This document shows positions 43,557-56,728 of a stretch of 64,000 nucleotides of DNA, in pieces. Location of the stretch: positions 46,391,124 to 46,455,123 of the forward strand of contig OY757016.1 in assembly GCA_963580285.1 (NCBI GenBank), read 5' to 3'. Under the pieces are notes generated by a model. That model ran no database searches, was not told where the DNA came from, and saw only the letters and a list, made by a program, of their open reading frames with translations. The position numbers and the translations under genes were made by a program. Every line of letters begins with the position of its first letter. Within the stretch, counting starts at the first letter, position 1. This DNA comes from Lucinisca nassula. Lineage: Eukaryota; Mollusca; Bivalvia; Lucinida; Lucinidae.

Positions 43557-46515
43557 AGCTCACCGTCACGTAGTGAGGAGGTGAGCTTTTGGGATCACTT
43601 TTCGTCCGTCGTCCGTCGTGCGTCCGTCCGTGCGTCCGTCCGTCCGTGCGTGCGTCCGTAAACAATTCTTTAAACGACATCTCCTCCTAAACCACTGATC
43701 GGATTTTTACCAAACTTCACAGGAATGATCCTTAGGTGGTCCCCTTTCAAAGTTGTTCAAATGGTTCCAGTCCGTTGCACATCTAGGTCATAGGAGCCAA
43801 AAATAGATTTTTTTCACCAACAACTTAAAAAATCTTCTTCTCTGAAACCACAAGGCCCAGGTCTTTGATATTTGGTATGAATCTTCATCTGGTGGACCCC
43901 TACCAAGATTGTTCAAATTATAGTGCTGGGACGAAAAATGCCCCCGCTCCAGGGCCCTTTGGTTTTACATGGGCTTATATAGGGAAAATCTTTAAAAATC
44001 TTCTTCTCTGAAACCGCAAGGCCCAGGTCTTTGATATTTGGTATGAAGCTTCATCTAGTGGACCCCTACCAAGATTGTTCAAATTATAGTGCTGGGGCCA
44101 AAAATGCCCCCGCTCCAGGGCCCTTTGGTTTTACATGGGCTTATATACGGAAGAGCTTTAAAAATCTTCACCTCTGAAACCATAAGGCCCAGGTCTTTGA
44201 TATTTAGTATGAAGCTTCATCTAGGGGACCCCTACCAAGATTGTTCAAATTATAGTGCTGGGGCCAAAAATGCTCCCGCCCCGGGGCCCTTTGGTTTTAC
44301 ATAGGCTTATATAGGGAAAATCTTTAAAAATCTACTTCTCTGAAACCGCAAGGCCTAGGTCTTTGATAATTGGTATGAAGCTTCATCTAGTGGACCCCTA
44401 CCAAGATTGTTCAAATTATAATGCTGGGGTCAAATATGCCCCTGCTCCAGGGCCCTTTGGTTTTACATGGGCTTATATAGGGAAAATCTTTGAAAATTTT
44501 CTTCTCTGAAACCGTAAGGCCCATGTCTTTGATATTTGGTATGAAGCTTCACCCCACAAGGCCCAGGTCCTCCCCCCCCCCACCGCCCCCCCCCCCAGCC
44601 CCCCCACTCCGGGGCCCTTTGGTTTTATATGGGCTTATATAGGGAAAATCTTTAAAAATCTTCTTCTCTGAAACCGCAAGGCCTAGGTCTTTGATAATTG
44701 GTATGAAGCTTCATCTAGTGGACCCCTACCAAGCTTGTTCAAATTATAATGCTTGGGTCAAATATGCCCCCGCTCCAGGGCCCTTTGGTTTTACATGGGC
44801 TAATATAGGGAAAAGCTTTAAAAAATTTCTTCTCTGAAACTGTAAGGCCCATGTCTTTGATATTTGGTATGAAGCTTCACCCCACAAGGTCCAGGTCCTC
44901 CCCCCCCGACCCCCCCCCCCCCAACCCCCGCCCCCCGCTCCGGGGCCCTTTGGTTTTATATGGGCTTATATAGGGAAAATCTTTAAAAATCTTCTTCTCT
45001 GAAACCGCAAGGCCTAGGTCTTTGATATTTGGTATGAAGCTTCACCTAGTGGACCCCTACCAAGCTTGTTCAAATTATAATGCTTGGGTCAAATATGCCC
45101 CCGCTCCAGGGCCCTTTGGTTTTACATGGGCTTATATAGGGAAAAGCTTTAAAAAATTTCTTCTCTGAAACCGTAAGGCCCATGTCTTTGATATTTGGTA
45201 TGAAGCTTCACCCCACAAGGCCCAGGTCCCCCCCGCCCCCCGCTCCCGGGCCCTTTGGTTTTATATGGGCTTATATAGGGAAAATCTTTAAAAATCTTCT
45301 TCTCTGAAACCGCAAGGCCTAGGTCTTTGATATTTGGTATGAAGCTTCAACTAGTGGACCCCTACCAAGATTGTTCAAATCATAGCCCTGGGGCGAAAAA
45401 TGCCCCCGCCCGGGGCCTTTTGGTTTTACATGGGCTTATATAGGGAAAATCTTTAAAAATCTTCTTCTCTGAAACCGCTAGGCCCAGGTCTTTGATATTT
45501 GGTATGAAGCTTCACCTAGTGGACCCCTACCAAGATTGTTCAAATTATAATGCTGGGGCCTGAAATGCCCTCGCTCTGAGGCCCTTTGGTTTTACATGGC
45601 TTATATAGGGAAAATCTTTAAAAATCTTCTTCTGAAACCACAAGTCCCAGGTCTTTGATATTTAGTATGAAGCTTCACCTAGAAGACCCCTATCAAGATT
45701 GTTCAAATTATAGCCCAGGGGCCAAAAATGCTCCCGCTCCATGGCCCTTTGGTTTTACATTGACTTATATAGGGAAAATCTTGAAAAATCTTTTTCTCTG
45801 AATTCAAAAGGCCTTGGTCTTTGATATTTGGTATGAGGCTTCATCTAGTGGACCTCTACCAAAATTGTTCAAATGATAGCCCTGGGGCCAAAAATGCCCC
45901 TGCCCCGAGACCCTTTGGTTTTGCATAGACTTATATAGGGAAATCTTTAAAAATCTTCTTCGCTGAAACCACAAGGCCCGTGTCTCTGATATTTGGTATG
46001 GAGCTTCATCTAGTGGACCTCTACCAAGATTGTTCAAATTATAGCCCCTGCCCTGGGGCCCTTTGGTTTTACATAGACTTATATATAGAGATTATCTTTG
46101 AAAATCTTCATCTCTGAAACAGCAAGGCCTAGGTCTTTGATATTTGGTGTGAAGCTTCATCTAGTGGACCTCTATCAAGATTGTTTAAATTATAGCCCTG
46201 AGGCCAAAAATGCACCTGCCCCAGGGCCTTTTGGTTTTACATAGGCTAATGTAGGGAATATATTTAAAAAATCTTCTCTGAATCCTAAGGTCCAGGTCTT
46301 TGATATTTGGTGTGTAGCTTTATCTAGTGGACCTTTGCCAAGATTGTTCAAATTATAGGCTTTGTTGATATTTGGTATGAAGCTTCACCTTTTTAGACCT
46401 CCCTCAACATTATGCACATTGTAGTACTGGGGTCAATAATGGCCCTCCCCGAGGCCCACTTGTTACTCTATCATATGGGTCAGGTGAGCGATCCAGGGCC
46501 ATCATGGCCCTCTTG
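43557..46515 (+). mobile_element. Helentron-like element, family B, copy 2
   Basis: Same start and end as copy 1 (hairpin AGGGCCATCATGGCCCT then CTTG), but about 17 monomers. Some junctions carry poly-C runs (44565-44600, 44900-44940). Inserted at a poly-T in another family-A monomer. Confidence 0.8.
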
Positions 46516-48564
46516 TTTTCTTGAGTTATGGCCCTTTGAAATTTTTCGCGTTTTAAGTTTGTAAGCAAGATATCTCAAAAACTATATGAGGTTTTTCCCC
46601 AAAACTTCACAGACTGGTTGGGTATGATGAGTAGATGAACTGATTAACTTTTGAAAAAAATCCAATTTTTTTTTCTTGAGTTATGGCCCTTTGATTTTTT
46701 TCGTGTTTTCAGCTTGTAAGCAAGATATCTCAAAAATTGTTTGAGCTATTGCCCTGAAACTTTACAGGCTGGTTGGGGATGATGAGTAGATGAACTGATT
46801 AACTTTTGAAAAAAATCTGAAATTTTTTTCTTGAGTTATGGCCCTTTGAAATTTTTCGCGTTTTAAGTTTGTAAGCAAGATATCTAAAAAACTATTTTAG
46901 GTTTTTCCCCGAAATATCACAGACTGGTCAGGGATGATGAGTAGATGAACTGATTAACTTTTGAAAAAAATCCGATTTTTTTTCTTGAGTTATGGCCCTT
47001 AGATTTTTTTCGTGTTTGCAGCTTGTAAGCAAGATATCTCAATAATTGTTTGAGCGATTGCCCTGCAACTTTACAAGCTGGTTTGGGATGATGTGTAGAT
47101 GAACTGATTAACTGTTGAAAAAAATCCTATATTTTTTTCTTGAGTTATGGCCCTTTGAAATTTTTACGTTTTAAGTTTGTAAGCAAGATATCTCAAAAAC
47201 TATATGAGGTTTTTCCCCAAAACTTCAAAGACTGGTTGGGTATGATGAGTAGAAGTACTGATTAACTTTTGAAAAAAATCCAAATTTTTTTTCTTGAGTT
47301 ATGGCCCTTTGATTTTTTTCGTGTTTTCATCTTGTAAGCAAGATATCTCAAAAAATTGTTTGAGCTATTGCCCTGAAACTTTACAGGCTGGTTGGGGATG
47401 ATGAGTAGATGAACTGATTAACTTTTGAAAAAAATCCGATTTTTTTTTTCTTGATTTATGGCCCTTTGAAATTTTTCGCGTTTTAAGTTTGTAAGCAAGA
47501 TATCTTAAAAACTATTTGAGGGATTGCCCAGCAACTTTACAAGCTGGTTTGGGATGATGAGTAGATGAACTGATTAACTTTTGAAAAAAAATCCGGAATT
47601 TTTTTCTTGAGTTATGGTCCTTTGAAATTTTTCGCGTTTTAAGTTTGTAAGCAAGATATCTCAAAAACTATTTCAGGTTTTTCCCCGAAACTTCACAAAG
47701 TGGTCGGAGATGATGAGTAGATGAACTGATTAACTTTTGAAAAAAAAATCCGATTTTTTTTTTCTTCAGTTATGGCCCTTTGATTTTTTTTGTCTTTCAA
47801 GCTTGTAAGCAAGATAACTAAAAAACTGTTTGACCTATTGCCAAGAAATTTTACAGAATGGTTGAGGATGATGAGAAGATGAACTGATTAACTTTCCACA
47901 AAAATGCATTTTTTTTCTTGAGTTATGGACCTTTGAAATTTTGTGTGTTTATCAATATTTTTATTGATACAAGATATCTCAATTACTGTTAGGGACAAGC
48001 AGTGTTAGGGTCAAGCAGTTGGGGGCATTGTGTTTCATAAACACTGGCTCTAGTTTTTTTCGTGTTTTCAGCTTGTAAGCAAGATATCTCAAAAATTGTT
48101 TGAGCTATTGCCCTGAAACTTTACAGGCTGGTTGGGGATGATGAGTAGATGAACTGATTAACTTTTGAAAAAAATCCGAAATTTTTTTCTTGAGTTATGG
48201 CCCTTTGAAATTTTTCGCGTTTTAAGTTTGTAAGCAAGATATCTAAAAAACTATTTTAGGTTTTTCCCCGAAACTTCACAGACTGGTCAGGGATGATGAG
48301 TAGATGATTAACTACAGCTTTTCTTGTGTAATTTCAGCATTACAGCCACATAAAAACAAGATATCTCAATTACTGTTAGGGACAAGCAGTGTTAGGGTCA
48401 AGCAGTTGGGGGCATTGTGTTTCATAAACACTGGCTCTAGTAACAAATTTGTTTCTTGATCCAGCAAGGAGTCCAAAAAGTGCAGATGAAATGGCAAACA
48501 GTGTAGACCCTGATTAGACTGCTCCTTCAGGCTAAGACCTGTCTGTCCCAATATTTATTTAGCT

Positions 48565-48930
48565 ATAGAAGCAGTGGCTCAGTCGGATGTGCCTGAGACT
48601 GGTTATCAACAGGTGGCGGGTTCAATCCCTGTTGGGTCTGGCAACTTTACTTTTTGAGATAAATCATTAAATATTTTCTGTGGTCATTGTCTCCCTTCTG
48701 CAGACCCAAGAAGAGCAGGGGCAGAAGCGAGTTTCTGGCAAAAGAATCTGCACTGTTCTGGTTTACCACTTATGTGTAATATGTTCTAGAAAGGGTTATC
48801 TTTAGGAAGCAAGGAATACACCACAGAACTGAAAAATATGGAGTGTAAGCCTGCCCAGGAAAAAATGTGGTTAGGTAAACTGACCTAAAAAGTGTTGGCT
48901 GGGCTGTTAAATTCTAAATTAAACCAAATA
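48565..48930 (+). mobile_element. SINE family K
   Basis: Head AGTGGCTCAGTCGGATGTG, B box GGTTCAATCCC, body with a 70-bp insertion near 48785-48850, end GTGTTGGCTGGGCTGTTAAA. Confidence 0.65.
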
Positions 48931-49250
48931 AAACAACTATATACAAGCTTGGTCTGTTTACATAGAGACAAAAGTTTAATATTGATCAGTTACGTTCTGA
49001 TTTACCCTTAATCTAAACGAGTAATAATAAACAAGAAAATTGATCAGTCGGTAACCTAATACTTTCTAGTGATGTTTGTGGTAGTGGGTAGTTTCAATAA
49101 ATTTGTTTGAGGCAAAATAGTGTTGAAAGAGTTGCTATCTCAGACAGTGTATCCTTCCCCCGAAATATATTATAAAACAGGCCTCCATTGCCTTGTAATT
49201 AGGAGCGCCAACTCTTAAGCATCAGGTGCAGTTGTCCAAAGCATCTTTTG
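48931..49250. other. No gene recognised
   Basis: AT-rich intronic sequence of the LRR-ARH gene (intron 2). No repeat family identified. Confidence 0.45.
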
Positions 49251-49405
49251 TTTGTTGAAATGAATCCCCGTCAACACTATTTAGGTCATTTAGGAGACAT
49301 TGTTTCCAATTTTGTGCGACTTTTACCCAACATTGAGATGTAATGACACCTCAAGCCCTAGCGCCTAAACAAACCAATAGGGTTATATGCTGGGAAGGTC
49401 AGACT
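49250..49405 (-). mobile_element. SINE family N, 3' part only
   Basis: It matches the family from AATGAATCCCCGTCAACACT through ATAGGGTTATATGC. The head is missing. Confidence 0.6.
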
Positions 49406-49416
49406 GGCAAATTATA

Positions 49417-49925
49417 AGAATCTTATATGGGTGTGAGGGGTGGATGGAAAAATCCGTCCTGAGGGACACTGTCCGGCATCACGAGGCTTGCCGAGTGATG
49501 TAGGACAGTGATCCAGAGGGACGGATTTTTCTATCAACCCCTCACACCCATATTGGATTCTTTTTCTTGCATACCTTCCATTTCTTAGTGCGGAATTTCA
49601 ATGCTGCAGTCACTTCGGTTACCAACGTCTGCCATATTGTGTTGACACTGCAGGAATGTAAAGTGACTTCACAGATCGTGCATGACGTCAACCTTAACGA
49701 CAGCGCAGACAAGGTCTTAATCAACCAGTGCATTTATCAAACACGCGATTATATTCGATTTTGGGTCAGAACACCAGGATCAGAACATAAATTTCTATCC
49801 AAGGGGAAAATCACAGATTTCCTTGTCTGGTGTGCAAGAATTATAGTTTCAGCCCCTCATATTTTCAAAACCACGATGGATTTGATTTATACTCCTAGCT
49901 ATGCTCACTTTTCCATGTGAGCTTT
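49417..49925 (+). mobile_element. Repeat family S with long hairpin head, copy 1
   Basis: GGGTGTGAGGGGTGGATGGA faces ATCAACCCCTCACACCC, with GTCCGGCATCACGAGGC inside. A 350-bp body follows, containing GTCACTTCGGTTACC and TCCTTGTCTGGTGTGC. A second copy is at 59801-60275. A 117-codon frame in this body is broken in the second copy, so I do not call it a gene. Confidence 0.65.
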
Positions 49926-50094
49926 GCTGCCTCATGGCAGCTCTTGTTCTCCTCAATCTCATGGTTTAGCCCACCTGTGATAGATGATCTGTCTGATATA
50001 AGTGAAAGCCATGCTTTCGGATGACAGCTGTTCTTGCAGGGTGAGAGCGAGTGACCCCTCAATGGGGGCATTTGTGTTGTATTGACACATTTCT

Positions 50095-50283
50095 GTCATT
50101 CTCTCCCTTCCGCTGATTCAAGAAGGGCAGTTGTCAGTTTCTGGCGAAAGAATGTGCACTGTACTGGTTAACCGCTTACGTATAAGCCTGCCCAGGAAAG
50201 TGTGGATAGGTAAACTGACCGGCCCAAAATTGACCTAAATAGTGTGACTGGGCCGTTAAACTCCAATACAAACAAACAAACAA
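50095..50283 (+). mobile_element. SINE family K, 5'-truncated, 14-bp TSD
   Basis: The perfect direct repeat ATTGACACATTTCT (50081-50094, 50284-50297) brackets 189 bp that begin in the middle of the SINE body and end GGGCCGTTAAACTCC plus (CAAA)n. Truncation happened on insertion, 160 bp before exon 3. Confidence 0.85.
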
Positions 50284-50456
50284 ATTGACACATTTCTAAA
50301 TTCTGACATGGAAACCTAAACATGCATATTTTTTATTTGGCCTCAGAGCTTGACCTCTTAGTCAGTAACATAATTCTATGAATGGTAACAAATTGGATTA
50401 AATGGTTTTGCCTAAAACTTATCTAAATAACTTCAAATTAACTATTGGTTTGACAG

Positions 50457-50600
50457 GTACTGGTGCTGGACTGTATTTTAAGCTGGGCAGGTGTTGTGGA
50501 CGAGCTAGACTTTGCCAGGAGGCTACACAACTGGATCCTTAAAGGGTTTCCAGAGCTTGGGGATACCGGGGGAATAGTGCTCAGTGAGACTGTAAAGCAG
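50457..50600 (+). CDS. LRR-ARH fusion, exon 3
   Basis: 48 codons, phase 0 at both ends, between TTTGACAG and GTAAGA. It reads VLVLDCILSWAGVVDELDFA..., the helix that follows the metal motif in ARH proteins, then a W...KGFPELGDTGGIV segment typical of one ARH/DraG subfamily, ending ETVKQ. With exon 2 the junction reads FDTM-VLVLD, matching the family's DxxM-hydrophobic pattern, which supports the join. The acceptor tract is weak (TTAACTATTGGTTTGACAG). Neighbours are a truncated SINE upstream and a P1 MITE 58 bp downstream. Confidence 0.85.
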
Positions 50601-50658
50601 GTAAGAGGCAATAACTTCTCCCAATATATAAGAAACAGTTTAGTCCTGTCACCTTTAA

Positions 50659-50851
50659 CCCTTATCCCGCTGGACACGACAGCCACAACCTTTGCAAACA
50701 GTGTAGATCCAGATTAGCTGGCCATCTGATCAGGATCTTCACTGTTTCTCATGCAGTTTGTGAATTGGATGAATATACTGTATCAAGCCAATTGATTGGT
50801 TGATAGACAGAAATGGGTGTGGTTAAGATAATTTATTCAGTAGGATAAGGA
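50659..50851. mobile_element. Palindromic MITE family P1
   Basis: TTAA (50655-50658) at the left and TTAG (50852-50855) at the right. The palindrome is shortened (GATCCAGATTAGCTGGCCATC), and the right part has CAATTGATTGGTTG. Confidence 0.65.
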
Positions 50852-51099
50852 TTAGTGAAGTGAATGGATATGCTGTATTTGCCGTAAAAAGAAATAGCCA
50901 TTTTAATTCTGAAAACAAGCCCTAAAAGGTCGTTCCGTGGTCGGGGCAAAGGACAGTTACAGTGGAACAAATCATTAGCTCAAGATGAAACAATTAATAG
51001 AGATATTCAAGAATATTGTAATTATTTAATACTACAAGAAGTAAATGTTGTGAATATTTGTTAGAATTGCCTCCACAACATTTGTTTCTTGGAGTAATT

Positions 51100-51380
51100 A
51101 TTTGATTTGAGGTTTAACGTCCCCATCAACACTGTATAGGTCATTTTGGAGATGTTGCTTCCATTTTTGTGGGAGTTTTACCCGACATTGAGATGAAATG
51201 ACACTTCAAGTCCTGCTGCCCAATGAAACAAATAGGATTTATAAGCATGGACGGTCCGACTTGCACCTCTTTGCCTGGGCAGGCTTAGATCCTCTAAGCG
51301 GTTTACCAGTACTCGTGTGTGGTCAGATTCAGCTCTGCGTGGAAGCATCATGCAGCCCATCTATATCTTCAAGCCGTCAT
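51100..51380 (-). mobile_element. SINE family N, 9-bp TSD
   Basis: The direct repeat GGAGTAATT (51091-51099, 51381-51389) brackets the element. The body matches 38339-38638. Confidence 0.8.
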
Positions 51381-51389
51381 GGAGTAATT

Positions 51390-52300
51390 TAGAGAGTAAG
51401 TCCTTCATTACCAGTTATTCTATTCCTTGTTAGGATTCTTTATAGCGGCAAATTCGCTGTTGCGGCAAATTGTTAGGGAACAAATACTGTCATTATAGGG
51501 AGGGTCCTCTATATCGTGAATATGGTATGTCAGAAATTTTTCAACCATTTTTGCCACGGCTGGTTTTAGTATGGTCCCGGTTTCAGTGTGTCCATACATT
51601 CATTGGTTTGATAGTCCAGCCATCAGTATTTGTGTCAACCTTTGCATTGATATTGAATTAGTTCCCACCGGTGTGACATAGCCTTCAGAGGGAAGAAAAC
51701 AAAATAAAGTGTCGGTTAACTATTTCCTTGTGGGCACATAAAAGTTCCATCTAAAATGGAGACTCTTAAGGAGGATGGGAACACCTGGCACACTTTCCTG
51801 CCATTTTTCAAAGGGAGACTACTTTTGGCACTGCCTGTTCGCTTTTCTATAAGCCGTGTCCCACTGAAAAAGGAGCAAATTCTTTCCTTTAATAGTTGAC
51901 ACTTATTGACATGGGAGACAAAAATACTTTGCAGGAGTTGCCTCCCCTGAAGGTTTATCCATTCCCCTTAAATGACAAGAATTTGCTCCTATGGATCATT
52001 TTCTTCCTCGGGAACCCTTTTCTGTTTGGAATATGAACATAAAATAGGGTAAATGTTTATTGGATAGTATCAGTTCTCAGGTTCATGCCCTGGGGTGGGG
52101 CTAAGGGGCAAACAAGTAGGTCATATTCACTCATAAAGCTTTACAACACATTTTTATAAAAGTTAATCACAGCACTGACTGGTCATAATTATTTTGTGTT
52201 TGAAGTATAATCATAGCATAGTGTAAACTTTTATTCCATAATACCAGTTCCCTGGGTCAGGCCCTTGAGTGGGGCTTAGGGATCAAGTATTAGGTCACAT
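51390..52300. other. No gene recognised; diverged intron sequence
   Basis: It shares CACCTGG...TTTTTCAAAGGGAGACTAC and CCCACTGAAAAAGGAGC with the complement of 32500-32700, so a dispersed repeat is present. No coding signal. Confidence 0.4.
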
Positions 52301-52305
52301 TCACA

Positions 52306-52668
<363 letters not shown>

Positions 52669-52909
52669 TTGAGATCTTGTAACAAAATTCTTAAAAGTGA
52701 TGTTCATATCCAGGAAACCACTGGCCAGTACTTCTTTGTGTTTGGAATAAAATCATATGTCCAGTACTAATACTTCATGTAAGACCTGTTTTAAAAATCT
52801 TCGATGTGTTAATGTGATAACAGGTAGACAACAAGGCACAAAACAGACAAGCTACATATATGGTGTCCTGTGACAGCTCTTGTTTTGTGACAGTTTTCTC
52901 ATTTCTTCA

Positions 52910-52975
52910 TAATATGTTGTGGGTACTTGTTAGAATCACCTTACACAGGTGATTCTAACAAATGACCACAACATA
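52910..52975. repeat. Family Q palindrome
   Basis: GTTAGAATCACCTTACACAG faces GGTGATTCTAACAAATGACC between ATATGTTGTGG and CCACAACATAA. Confidence 0.65.
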
Positions 52976-53036
52976 ATGCTTCTCTTTCAAGAACTGAGGA
53001 TGGCAAAATTAATTAAATTTTCATTTTAGCTCCCTT

Positions 53037-53336
53037 CAGCCCCACTTATTGGGGCTTGGAGAAATAGATTGGCCGCATGATGCTTCCACCCAGAGCTGTA
53101 ACCGATCACACATGAGTACTGGTAAGCTGCTTAGAAGGTCTAAACATGCAAAGTGGTGCGAGTGGGCCCGCCCATGCATATAAACCCTATTGGTTTCATT
53201 GGGCAGCAGGGATTGAGATGTCATTTCATCTCAATGTCGGGTAAAAGTCCCACAAAATTGGAAGCAACATCTCCAAAATGATCTAAATAGTGTTGAAGGG
53301 GATGTTAAACCTCAAATCAAGCAAACAAAAACAAAC
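53037..53336 (+). mobile_element. SINE family N, full length, 14-bp TSD
   Basis: The direct repeats ATTTTAGCTCCCTT and ATTTAAGCTCCCTT (one mismatch; 53023-53036, 53337-53350) bracket exactly 300 bp, the same length as the copy at exon 2. Confidence 0.85.
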
Positions 53337-53523
53337 ATTTAAGCTCCCTTTGTCTCAAAGTACTGTAACCTTAAAGCAAATTTCTTCTGATTCAAGAAGG
53401 GTAATTGTCAGATACTGGTGAAAGAATGTGAGTTCAGAACTGTACTGGTTTATTGCTTTGGCCTAAGCCAGCCTAGCAAAAAGTCTGAGTAGTTCAACTC
53501 AAGCAAATAACTGACTTGTTTAA

Positions 53524-53718
53524 CCCTTGTCCTGCTGAGCCCGAATATGTCTTATCTTTCAAAGAATGAAGATCCAGATCTGAAGAAGCCATCTGATCAG
53601 GATCTTCATTGTTTATCATTCAGTTCATGAACTTTTTTGCAATAATTGTATCAAGTAATCTGATTGGTTGATAATCAGTGGTGGGTGTGGCATATATAAA
53701 TATTCAGCAGGTCAAGGT
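53524..53718. mobile_element. TTAA-flanked palindromic MITE, family P1
   Basis: TTAA at 53520-53523 and 53719-53722. Ends CCCTTGTCCTGCTGA and TCAGCAGGTCAAGG. The left palindrome arm has lost about 12 bp. Confidence 0.75.
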
Positions 53719-53722
53719 TTAA

Positions 53723-55960
53723 TATAATCTTGATGATGATGATTTTGTGTTTTTAACAAAGCACCAACCTATTTGTGGGTCATAAGCATCAAACTGTTTT
53801 GATATCTTAAGTCAGTGTTATTGATAAGCTTTTGCCCGAGGAGTACTGTTACGCCTTCAACCAAAGACTATAGGCATATCCTGTGATTCTTTGAAAGTAT
53901 CGGTACTCCTAAATTAAAAACTAGGGTCGTATCTTCATCTGTCATCACAGGATGGCTGCTAAGTGCACTTATATTAATGTCAGACGTGGCAATGGCCATG
54001 TGTAAAAGATGTTAAACACATTCTAAAATCGTAACATACCGATATACATTTTCATGTTAATAAGCTGGCAGACAGCAAAATAAAAAAAATTCTTTCTCTT
54101 CTAAAGAATGTTAATCCAGCCATTGTGGTCATAGTCTTCGCATGTGTTTTTGGAATTTCCCAGACGCCAATGAAGGCTCGTTTTGATAAGACTGTGCAGG
54201 CTGGTCGGAGTCTTCAGCCGTCACACAGATCATAGTGTCATCAAAACGTTTTCAAACCCATGTTTTGTGTCTGCAGCGGCCTTATGTGCTACGCGTTCAA
54301 AGGGGGGAAATCTCCACTTATTGTAGCAACTGCATGCGATTTGTAGAAGGCGAGAAATTCAGCACTCAGCAAAAATACAATAAAATGTGCGACCAGTGAA
54401 GACTCAGATCAGCAAGCGCATCTGTGAAAGCTAATCAGTCTGTCCCTGTTGCTGTGTTTGCCTTCTTTTATGATGCCCTGCCAGTCATTCTGCTTTATAA
54501 TCAAAGACGCCGGCGATACATCTTAGTGTGTTAATTTAATCGGCTACTTGATAGATAGCGGTAAATTAGCATGCACTGCATGCTGACCACCTGTGATTCA
54601 CAATTAGATATGTAAGTACCCAAGTATTACAGGTTAATCTTGCCATTGTGACTCAATAAATATAATTTTGGTCAAATGTATACGGAACACGGCGGACAAA
54701 GAGATCAGTCTGTGCAGCAGTGGTTCTATCTCAGACATGCATTGATGACAATGCTGCGAGAAAAAATATGTCGGGATGATAAAAGTATGAAAAATAGAAG
54801 TGGAGTCAAAAGTAAACAACCACCATGATGCAATAATCAAAGGCGCCTACATACACGTGTCGGAAAACCGTAATAAACAAGGTTTTTAAGCCTCCGGTTC
54901 AGAGTTTTCGCCAATGGCCAAAGGACGCGAAAAAAATGATTCATGGGCGCAAATTTTCTTGCATCTGCGGCCTGCGGACGCTAAGCAGAAAGAGCTAGCG
55001 CTAACGCTGCCTCGACGGATATATATTCGCTGTTACATTAATTGTAACTTTCCTAGCCCAGTTGTTGTTACTTCTGTTTTGTTTTTCCACAAAATACAGA
55101 GTAATCCATTTCAACATGAATTTCTGCGATTTGGGAGAAATACATGAGGTGGCCAGAAATTTCTCATGCATTTGATTTTTTTTCTTGCATTTTTCCGTAG
55201 AAACTATGTCAGGTTCTCCACAAAAAGAAAAAGTTGCCTTAACTTTTTATCGTCTGCACGTCTGTTTTGATATTTAATTCCGAACTACATGACAATGTGA
55301 ATCTGTAGATCTGTCGAACCCAATTTTTTTTTTCGAAGATGACACTCCGTATTAGGCAATGTGGTTGCCTAACAATATTCAGGATCGTATTTTTATGCAG
55401 CTTGTCATAAAGTTACTGTTCATGCTTCAGGAGTTGTTAATAAAGTTAATAATGCGGGCGGCTTTCCTTTAGATAATAAATACCGTTATGTAATCATGCA
55501 TCAATAATAGGTTTCTTAATCATGTTGATAGTTGTCATAACTTGAGGCTGATTAAATATAAGCGGATCGGTATTCAATATATGATCGTCAAAAGGTAAGG
55601 TTGAAGTGTTTCAGCGTAATTAAAACAAATGCCATCATTCATGAATGGATGAATTTCGAATGGTTCTTGAAGATTGGAACAGTTTTTGTTGAAGACTATG
55701 TTGCGGCAAAAATTACCGTGATTTCGATTGCTTTTTGTCTGGCCTCACGTTTTTTTTTTTCCATTGCCAATACGACTGCAATGGAACGACCTTGGCATAT
55801 CGCCAGTTTGATGGTCGTATTTGGTACGACTTTTTCTTCATTTCTAGGCGTATTTGCTAGATTTTAGAGTCGTATTTACGACGATACGACCCTTATCAAT
55901 TACTCTGTTAAGTGTTGACTAGGCCACAAAATAAAGACAAGGGAATAATCTAAAGGCAAA
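53723..55960. other. Low-repeat intron sequence, no gene called
   Basis: Frames at 54914-55147 and 55601-55867 have no recognisable domain and no splice support. 55590-55900 contains tracts of TTTGGTACGACTTTTTC and GTATTTACGACGATACGACC that resemble a short-motif transposon end. Nothing else is identifiable. Confidence 0.4.
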
Positions 55961-55961
55961 A

Positions 55962-56085
55962 TAATGTAGATCCTGATCAGATGCCACTTTCTGTGAAATC
56001 TGATCTGGGTCTACTTTGTTAAACCATGTAGATCCTGATCAGATAATGCTTTCTGTGGGATCTGATCTTGGTCTATAACGTTTTT
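55962..56085. repeat. Two CAAACAGTG-type palindromes in tandem
   Basis: GTAGATCCTGATCAGATGCC...GATCTGGGTCTAC is followed directly by a second copy, GTAGATCCTGATCAGATAAT...GATCTTGGTCTA. Confidence 0.6.
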
Positions 56086-56216
56086 CAAATCTGTCTTGAT
56101 ATCTTAATTACGCAGCACTTTGAGCTGGCAGTGATAAGAATAGTGCAGCTATTTTCTTGGACATCTACAATGTAAAGCTACTATGCTTAGTAACTTGGCA
56201 AAAATTGTGTATTATA

Positions 56217-56721
56217 CAGTAAAACCTCCACTAATGGTCACCTCTGTTTAGCAGCCACCTCTCTTCAGCAGCCAGAATAATTCCTCCCATAGCATTTTAC
56301 TATATGTTTAACCTCTCCTCCAGCCAGCAGCCACTTTACCAAATCTAAATTCCCTCTATTAAACAGCCAGAGTGAACTCAATAGCAAAAAATCGGATGTA
56401 AAAATAGGAATTTCTCTTCTGGTGTATTTATTTATTTCAAAATTTATTTTTCTCCAAACTACCATTGTGATATATGCATAAATACAATATAAGCATGTGA
56501 AAAGAAACATAAATGATGGAGAGGTGTCAGACGACACCTCTCCATCATTTATTTTTCTTTTAGTACATCCATGTTGGGCTGTCTTCACTAATCACTATTT
56601 TTTGTCTGTAGATTAAAAGCCGTACATCATCTCAGACATTTCCCTCTGTTGAACAGCCACCTACCATAAACAGCCAATTTTGGAGTTTTCCCAGGATGGC
56701 TGTTTAATGTAGGTTACACTG
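56217..56721. mobile_element. TA-flanked MITE abutting exon 4
   Basis: The left end CAGTAAAACCTCCACTAATG and the right end, read inverted, CAGTGTAACCTACATTAAAC are imperfect TIRs. TA flanks both sides (56215-56216, 56722-56723). The interior repeats CAGCCACCT phrases and has an inner hairpin near 56515-56545 (GGAGAGGTGTC / GACACCTCTCC). Only 7 nt separate it from exon 4. Confidence 0.65.
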
Positions 56722-56728
56722 TATATAG

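Larger units (their letters stand above)
39071..48440 (+). mobile_element. Helentron-like element array, family A, with nested family B
   Basis: Start ATGCCCC...GGGGGCAT hairpin, then CGTCCGTCCGTCCTTCCGTC, then monomers of about 155 bp carrying GTAAGCAAGATATCT and GATGAGTAGATGAACTGATT. The end has GTTGGGGGCAT (inverted repeat of the start), the hairpin GTGTTTCATAAACAC and CTAG at 48437-48440. An 850-bp unit is duplicated almost exactly (39071 and 39921), and a third, truncated start lies at 40939. A second complete 3' end stops at 48053. Two family-B elements sit inside. Frames here recur with the period and are not genes. Confidence 0.8.

Noticed and set aside
49567..49920. 117-codon frame
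   Set aside because: Lies in repeat family S; the second copy (59960-60235) has frame-breaking changes and no domain is recognised.
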